Below are positions 57,879 to 64,000 of a stretch of DNA of 64,000 nucleotides, one piece after another; the first letter of the stretch is position 1; each line of letters opens with the position of its first letter. The notes under the pieces were generated by a model that saw nothing but the letters and a program-made list of their open reading frames with translations, was not told the origin of the DNA and did not search any database. Made by a program: the position numbers and the translations under genes. This DNA comes from Pseudisothecium myosuroides (Eukaryota > Streptophyta > Bryopsida > Hypnales > Lembophyllaceae). The stretch covers positions 6,696,001 through 6,760,000 of the forward strand of contig OX637296.1 of the NCBI GenBank assembly GCA_951799445.1. Direction: 5' to 3'.

Positions 57879-60800
57879 ATGGCGCCCACCCCCACATTCC
57901 TCCTCCTCCTCCTCCTTTCGTTCACAATCGCCCTCTGCTTCTTCCCGATCCCTTGCGCCCAAGCCAACGGGTCCCCTCGCACCCGACTCTCCTCCATCTT
58001 AGACGCCAACGGCGAATGGCGACTCCACCACTCGGGCTCAGAACGCGACCTCAAACTCGAGCTCACCTCCGACGACGACGACGAGGGAGAGGATGTGAAG
58101 ATTTGGCCAATGCCGTTCTCTGTAGCGCACGGCGAGAGCACGCTCTTGGTGCCGAGGACGTTCGCATTCGAAGGGGAGGTGGTGTCGGAGACGCTGAGGG
58201 AAGCGTTTCTGCGATACTACGAGGTGGTGTTCGGGCAACACGCGCGACATTCTGTGCGGTATGAGACGGGGACGACGACGACAGCAAGGGAGCTGACGAA
58301 GCTGGTGGTGACCATTGGGTCACGAAATGAAGAGGTAGGTTGGGGGATGCACATTTTTCTTGGTTTGGTGCTTGTGGGTTTGGAAAAATTGGGATGGGAA
58401 TGTGGGAATTGGAAGAGAATGGGTGGATTTGTGCACATTGGAGTGCAATTGCTGTGTATGCAAGTAGGTTTGTATGCGACTGTTATTTGGTTTTCTGGGG
58501 TTGCTTTGATGATGTTGGTTTTGGTGGAAGAATAACAATTGTGATAGAAGTTTGCAATGGTACTCTACTGTAGAAGTTTCTTGCTTTGGTACTTGGGGTT
58601 TAGAAAATTTGGATGGGAATGTGACGATTGTAACAGAATTGGTGGATTTGTGCACATTGGAGTGGATCCTCGGGATGCCGTTTTGTATGCAATTCCTCTG
58701 TATGCAAATAGGTTTGGGTGAGAATGGCCATTTGGTTACTGGGGTTTCTTGGATGGAAGAATTATAATTGTAATAGAAGTGTGCAATTTGTGCTCATGAA
58801 AGTGGGAGGTTACTAACAGCCCTACCAATTTTGAATATGCTGTAGGGGTGAATTCAATAGGGGTTTATGGGCATTTAGTTCGCACTTCGTATAGTGGGAG
58901 GAGCCATGGGAGATGATGGCAATGTGACAATTGAAACAGAATTGGTGAATTCATGTGCGTCTGAGTGGATCCTCAGTACGCAATTTTGCTGAACCAAATA
59001 GGTTTGGATCAGAATGGCCATTCATTTTCTGGGGTTTCTTTGATGTTGGTTTTGATGGACGTATGACAATTGTGATAGAAGTTTGCAACTTCTGCACGTG
59101 AAAGTGGAAGGTTACTAACAACCCTACCAATTTTGAATATGCACTTTTGGGGTGTATCAAAATGGCATTAATTTTGCATTGCTTTTAATATGAAGAGCCA
59201 TGGGAGATTACTGTGTCGCATTGGAATATACGCAAGATTAAGGTTTAGGCAAGTAGACCTGCGGTTGCTTAAACTTTCTGCACTTGTTGCGTTGTGTGCA
59301 GTTTCAATATGGAGTGGACGAGTCCTACACGCTGGATGTTCCTGATGGCTCAGAGAGCAATACTGCGTACCTTGAAGTACGTAACTCTCATCTGTGTTGA
59401 TGGTTACATTCAGTCAAATAATGATGCATTTCTCCTTGTGGAAGTCTCATGTTTGTAGCTATGAAACTAGACCTTTTTTTCCTTCTATGTGTGCAAATGC
59501 TGATTTATAGCTCAAATTGTATGAGCTGTTTGAGTTGATGTCTCTCCGGAGAGCTTGTGTATATTTTTTTCTGAATGATTAGCTGACAAGTGGGTCAATT
59601 TGGCAGGCACCCACTGTTTACGGAGCGCTGCGTGGTCTTGAGGTTTGTCCCTCACTAACGAGCATATAAATCTTTACTTGTTGCAACAGTTGGGATCACA
59701 ATAATTTTGTAATTGCTAAAGATTTCTTGTTGATTTCATCATTTATTAATTCCCTAATTGCTCAAAATTAATTCAGACTTTAAAAGAATTGGTGCACATT
59801 AATTTGAAAATGTGAATGCCTAGAAGAACTATTTGAAAAAGAGAACGTAGTAGTTTCTGCAACCCGGATGCCAGATACTGGTTATTGGAATGTCTACTCA
59901 TTTGAAATGTCTCCACTACATCTGCACTAGATTGTTGACAACATGTGAGAGTGATCACTATGTTTCTTCGGGATTGTATCACATCCGAGAATGGTCTAAT
60001 TATGCAACTGCAGGGGTTGATCTATGTGTAGACGTTTAGTCAGTTGACTACCTTCAATTTCAACGAAAAGTCCGTGCAAATTACTAAGGCGCCTTATACT
60101 ATCAAAGACTTTCCCAGGTTTTCATATCGTGGTCTTCTTATTGGTATTCACCTGTTACTCATGCTTTATATTTCTCAATATGTGTAGGGGTAAATCCGAA
60201 AATTATCATTCTCGTCCTTTTTTGTTCATGTCTTTCGTGTACTCACACAGTGATTTTTCAACAGACACTTCTCGCCATTATCAACCTGTTTCGTCCATTA
60301 AACGCGTTCTTGACTCCATGGAGTACTCCAAGCTTGTAAGTCAAATTTTGTTGCCGTGTTAGAAGAGAGCAATGCCGCCTTTCATTAGGTGAAAAAGAGG
60401 AGTACAAATTGACCGATGAGAAGAGAATCTTAAAGTATTAATTACTGCGGTAAGAGATCTTGACATCAAATGTTTCATGATTGGCAGAATGTCCTACATT
60501 GGCATATTGTAGACGAGCAATCATTCCCTATAGAAATTCCTTCATATCCACTGCTTTGGAAGGGTTCGTACTCAAATGCTGAACGATACACCATGGACGA
60601 TGCTCGTGAACTTGTGGAGTATGTATCTGACTCTTCTGTCCTATTTGGTGATCTTAAGATATCGAATAGTCCAGTCACTTTAAATTTATGAACCTTTTTG
60701 ACGATAAAGCAACCTGTTTCTTATTTTGTCACAGAACTTGGTCCTTGGAAGCTGAATCTCTCTTGTATTTAAATTTGAAGGTGAAGCACTTGGCCACATT

Positions 60801-63800
60801 TTGAGCTATATAGTTTACCGCTGACAGTGAGTTTTACCCAGATATGCGCGTTTAAGAGGCATTCATATTATGCCTGAGTTGGATGTGCCTGGTCACGCAG
60901 CATCTTGGTAAGATCTTGTCTCCGGGTGTTAATGTCCAATTGTTCCATAAAACAGGAGCAACGTATTATTGTTGATTCTCAACTACCCCTCATCGTCATA
61001 CATTTTCTCTCATTTTAGGACCGTTAATTTCTCATATTTTTTCAAATTTCTTTGGAATTTATTGATTGTAGTAGAATACGTGGTTATAATTTACAGTTTC
61101 TGTTACTGATCTTGAGATTTGACATCAAAAATTCAACGGGAAAAGTATGCTTGATGTTGAATATGAAAATGAATCCAGATTTCCTTGAATATCATACATA
61201 GAAACTCCATTTGATGCTCTGAATGAAATAAACGTCATGATTGAACAAAAACTCATGTACTAATGAACTGTCAAAAATTTCGACTTTTGTAAGCTGCAAT
61301 TTTCAATGCTCATATGTCACTTGAGTTATTCAGTTTTGTGATTGAACAATTCCAGGAGATGATTAACAAAATATTTATAGGGTCCCCTTTCCATTTCTTT
61401 CAAGATATGGATTGTCTGTTAGGGAGTTTTTGTGCGTATTTTGTCATTCTACTCTATTGTCTCGTGCTCGGTAGGGGTGTGGGTTACCCAGATCTATGGC
61501 CCGGATCAGAGTGCCTTGAGCCATTGGACGTAAGCAACAATTTCACATTCGATGTGATCGACGGGATAATTGGAGGTCTAAATTGCTCCCATACCCTCCG
61601 CCGCATTGTTCTTGGTTTTCATATCATCACCGTGTAGTGCTTATGTTAACCTGTAAAGGATCAAGATTCGCAAATTGGGGCTCATTTGTTTTAGCAGTTT
61701 TGAGTAGGTCTTGTGTAGACTTTCTTTTGTCCAATTTAATTTATGTTGTGACCAACGCGTGCAATATTCTTCATTAATTTTGTCCCATTTGAATTAATTC
61801 TTTCGACAACATGATCAGTCAAATTGGTCATTCTAAAACCGTGAATCCTTGGTCCTTAGGGCTAACAAAATCGTCTTGTAATACCACGGCGGGTTTGCAC
61901 ATGGTGGCCAGAATTGAAATATGGCACTAATAGGATGGCTTACTGTAGTTCCTTGATGGCTTTTTTGCAAATTATATTGAAGATGCGGAAATTTTTAGAA
62001 ATTATTTTGGATAAAGGTGACGGACTCTTGGTTTAGGTCTTAAAAAACTGTAGGTTTTCCTCTCTTTGATCTACACACTAATGTTAGTAGGTGCTTCCTT
62101 GAACATATTCGTGTGTACATCTGGTTGCTTTCCGCCACCTCCTGTCTTCCTGTTTCCCATAATATAACTATTTACTTGTTCTCTGTCTTACAAACTCTTC
62201 TCTGGTGTATCTGCAGATTTCAAAGCAGTCTTTCCTTTCAAGTTCGCTCATTTGGGTGGTGATGAAGTTGACACAAGTAAGTTATGTTTCCGTATACGTT
62301 CTTTTCTGAGGAATACAAGTAACAAGATTTTCAGTAGATTTTTCATGGAGGGCCATGATGCACAGAGTGGCCTCCATGTAATCATTTTGTCCATAGGGAG
62401 ACCTCTCATGAACCGTGGTGCAAATAGTTTCTGAAAGGCCTATTAAGTACCCTTTCTAGATAATTTCAATTTCTGGAATAATCTATTTATCCTTTCATAG
62501 GTTGTTCTGAGAAGGGATCTATTCCATGATGGTAATTTTGACTCAGTCCAAGCCCTGAGACCCCAAAGTCTCAGAAGAGTGCATTTTAATATGATGTGGT
62601 AATTCTTTGGTACCACATCTGAACATGTAGAATGATAATGCTCAGGCCACACGTCTGCAAGTCTTCTTTTTTGTCAAAATATTATCTATCCGTTGCTCTG
62701 TAGATGTTGACAAGCGGAATGGACTGCTATCATATATTATCTGATTTCGTTGATAAGGCTTAAGTCAATCATCACCTGACTCTCATTTTGGACTAATGAC
62801 TTTACTAGGTTGCTGGGAGTCGACTTCTCATATTAAGACCTGGTGTGTACTCTTTCTCCTGAATTGACTTGTTTACCTATACAGGGAATTGAGCTCAGTT
62901 TCCGTCTTGATAACCGTCTCAGAGGAAACATGTTATCTGGTGACATGCTTGCATAGGTTCCTCATGTTGAAGATCAGAAACGGAACATTGTTGACATACT
63001 CTATTTGTGCAGGTTGAATCACAGAAACATCACCACGAAAGATGCATACGCTGACTTCGTAGTCCGTGTCCAGAAAATTGCAATCAAGCATGGATATGTG
63101 CCCGTGAACTGGTGATTCTTGCTTTCTATCCTTCCAGAATTTTGCTGAAATTTTGTTCAGATTTAACGGTTTTCCATTCTAAGAGAGTCAAAGGCATGTT
63201 TCTGTATACGAAATTCGAACAGACTACACTGGTTTATCCTATTAGCGAGGGTGCAGAATTAGTCACTGCAAAATTTAGCGTCTCTACATATTTTTTTGTG
63301 GTGGAAAGTAGTACAACATAGAATATTGCAGCCTGCACTAATTTTGATATATTAAAAGAAGCGTGACTTTTGTAAATTAGGCACGTGCACAAATAGGATA
63401 AATCAATGTAGTCTTTGAGTGACATCTTGTAATTCAAAATCAAGAAAAAACAGAATTGAGATTGAACTTCAATTTTTTAAGGTGAGAATGTTTTTGTCCA
63501 GTGAAGCTTTTGAAGGTCACTCAATTCAATGGACAAAACTTTAATTTTTTTACTTCATTTTTGGTATAATCTGTAAACTCGAAAAAGAGATATTGTATAA
63601 ACACGAGAAAAGAGAGTTAGAATGACCCTCAAGAATGAGAATTAGTGCATGACGTTTAAGGGTTAATTGGGGTGTAACAGGGAGGAAACGTTCAATACAT
63701 TCCCTTCCCGGCTTACGAAGGAGACAGTGGTCCACAATTGGTAAGATCTTTTAACCTTGATCTTTCAAGAATGATTTCTTCTGGGTTGTTTTGTGTCCAC

Positions 63801-64000
63801 CGCGGTTGGCTCTGTTAGGTTGCCCTATGTTAGCATTACTATATGTGCAGATGCTAATCTGCCAAGTGCAAACTGTGGACTCCAGGTTACAGCCTGGGAT
63901 TTGTGCACAAGCTGTGAAAAAGGGATTCAGGTGCATATTGAGTGATCAAGCGACTTGGTACCTGGACCACTTGGATGCGCCTTGGGACAAATTCTACAAC
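57879..64000 (+). CDS. HEXO: Beta-N-acetylhexosaminidase (GH20), 5' 13 exons, 472 residues, truncated by window edge
   Basis: Exons: 57879-58334, 59302-59376, 59607-59642, 60032-60143, 60265-60335, 60488-60618, 60842-60907, 61475-61575, 62217-62276, 62809-62842, 63013-63111, 63681-63740, 63886-64000; all junctions GT-AG and in phase. Members remove terminal N-acetylglucosamine/galactosamine from N-glycans in vacuole, plasma membrane or apoplast. The start at 57879 gives a clear signal peptide (MAPTPTFLLLLLLSFTIALC); the frame is open upstream to another ATG at 57723 but that would bury the signal. GH20b-type N-terminal domain: VKIWPMPFSV, DESYTLDV, VYGALRGLE, TFSQL. Catalytic barrel: LIDTSRHYQPV-like (GDTSRHYQPV), LHWHIVDEQSFPIEIPSYP, MPELDVPGH, then HLGGDE with catalytic Asp365-Glu366, NITT sequon, VVHNW and the WYLDHLDAPW sugar-pocket region. 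Family members are about 540-580 residues, so roughly the last 80-100 are missing. The donor of exon 8 (GTCTAA) is weak. No inactivating change is visible. Confidence 0.95.
58360..59155 (+). repeat. Imperfect tandem triplication inside hexosaminidase intron 1
   Basis: Three diverged units of about 230-300 bp start near 58360, 58580 and 58918. They share GAATTGGTGGATTTGTGCAC, ATTGGAGTGGATCCTC, GTTTGG..GAGAATGGCCAT, TTTTCTGGGGTTTCTTTGAT, ACAATTGTGATAGAAGTTTG and, in the last two, GGTTACTAACA.CCCTACCAA. Frames within are intronic. Confidence 0.8.
61646..61865. mobile_element. Short TTAA element (220 bp) in hexosaminidase intron 8
   Basis: Left TTAACCTGTAAAGGATCAAG, right CTTGGTCCTTAGGGCTAA. Shares TTTTAGCAGTTTTGAGTAGG with 37658-37844 and GACTTTCTTTTGTCCAA plus GACCAACG with 40473-40691. 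It does not touch either splice site. Confidence 0.8.

Noticed and set aside
63655..63675. TTTAAGGGTTAA in hexosaminidase intron 11 as a TTAA element end
   Set aside because: No left terminus with inverted sequence could be located in the intron.

Overview
The window reads as nuclear DNA of a streptophyte (a land plant or a close algal relative). Three recognisable genes are plant families: an ER-type Ca2+-ATPase of the plant ECA group, a PATROL1-like DUF810/MUN protein, and a plant-type GH20 beta-N-acetylhexosaminidase. Two of the three visibly have many short GT-AG introns. Genes are GC-richer than the strongly AT-rich spacers. I cannot name the species. The dense non-autonomous DNA transposons with TTAA target sites are not what I would expect of a typical flowering plant, so a non-seed plant is my guess only.

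Layout. 1-1071 (minus) is the first 357 codons of the ECA-type Ca2+ pump, cut by the window edge about ten residues before the phosphorylation motif; its upstream region runs to about 3.5 kb. From 3.55 to 37 kb lies a gene-poor region made almost wholly of short transposon-like repeats, old segmental duplications, small tandem arrays and palindromes. It also holds one candidate small gene (23.2-23.5 kb, minus) and two sets of unidentified coding-like fragments (15.2-15.8 kb plus; 36.8-37.65 kb minus). 37.86-44.78 kb (minus) is a complete six-exon PATROL1-like gene of 941 residues whose introns hold several of the same transposons. 45.8-56.5 kb is again repeats. 57.88-64.0 kb (plus) is the 5' part of the hexosaminidase gene: 13 exons, 472 residues, including the catalytic Asp-Glu, running off the window end.

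The most interesting signal is a set of related short inverted-repeat elements that begin TTAACCC and end GGGTTAA. They have lengths of about 190, 220-230, 575, 640 and 920-1110 bp and are flanked by a single duplicated TTAA. Because the host repeats exist elsewhere in the same window, several insertions can be checked against an empty site carrying one TTAA. The cases are an array of three elements standing end to end and sharing TTAA junctions (56509-57537; empty site at 6647-6650), an element inside another element (11605-12525 inside 11025-12552), an element splitting a ~105-bp tandem array (29305-29880), and an element present in one and absent from the other copy of a ~5-7 kb duplication (8569-9129 versus 31696). 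TTAA targeting with CCC/GGG ends is the hallmark of piggyBac (Sola3 is the alternative).

The three genes have no evident functional link: Ca2+ loading of the endomembrane system, vesicle or membrane-protein trafficking, and glycan trimming. All act in the secretory/endomembrane system, but their proximity is probably chance.
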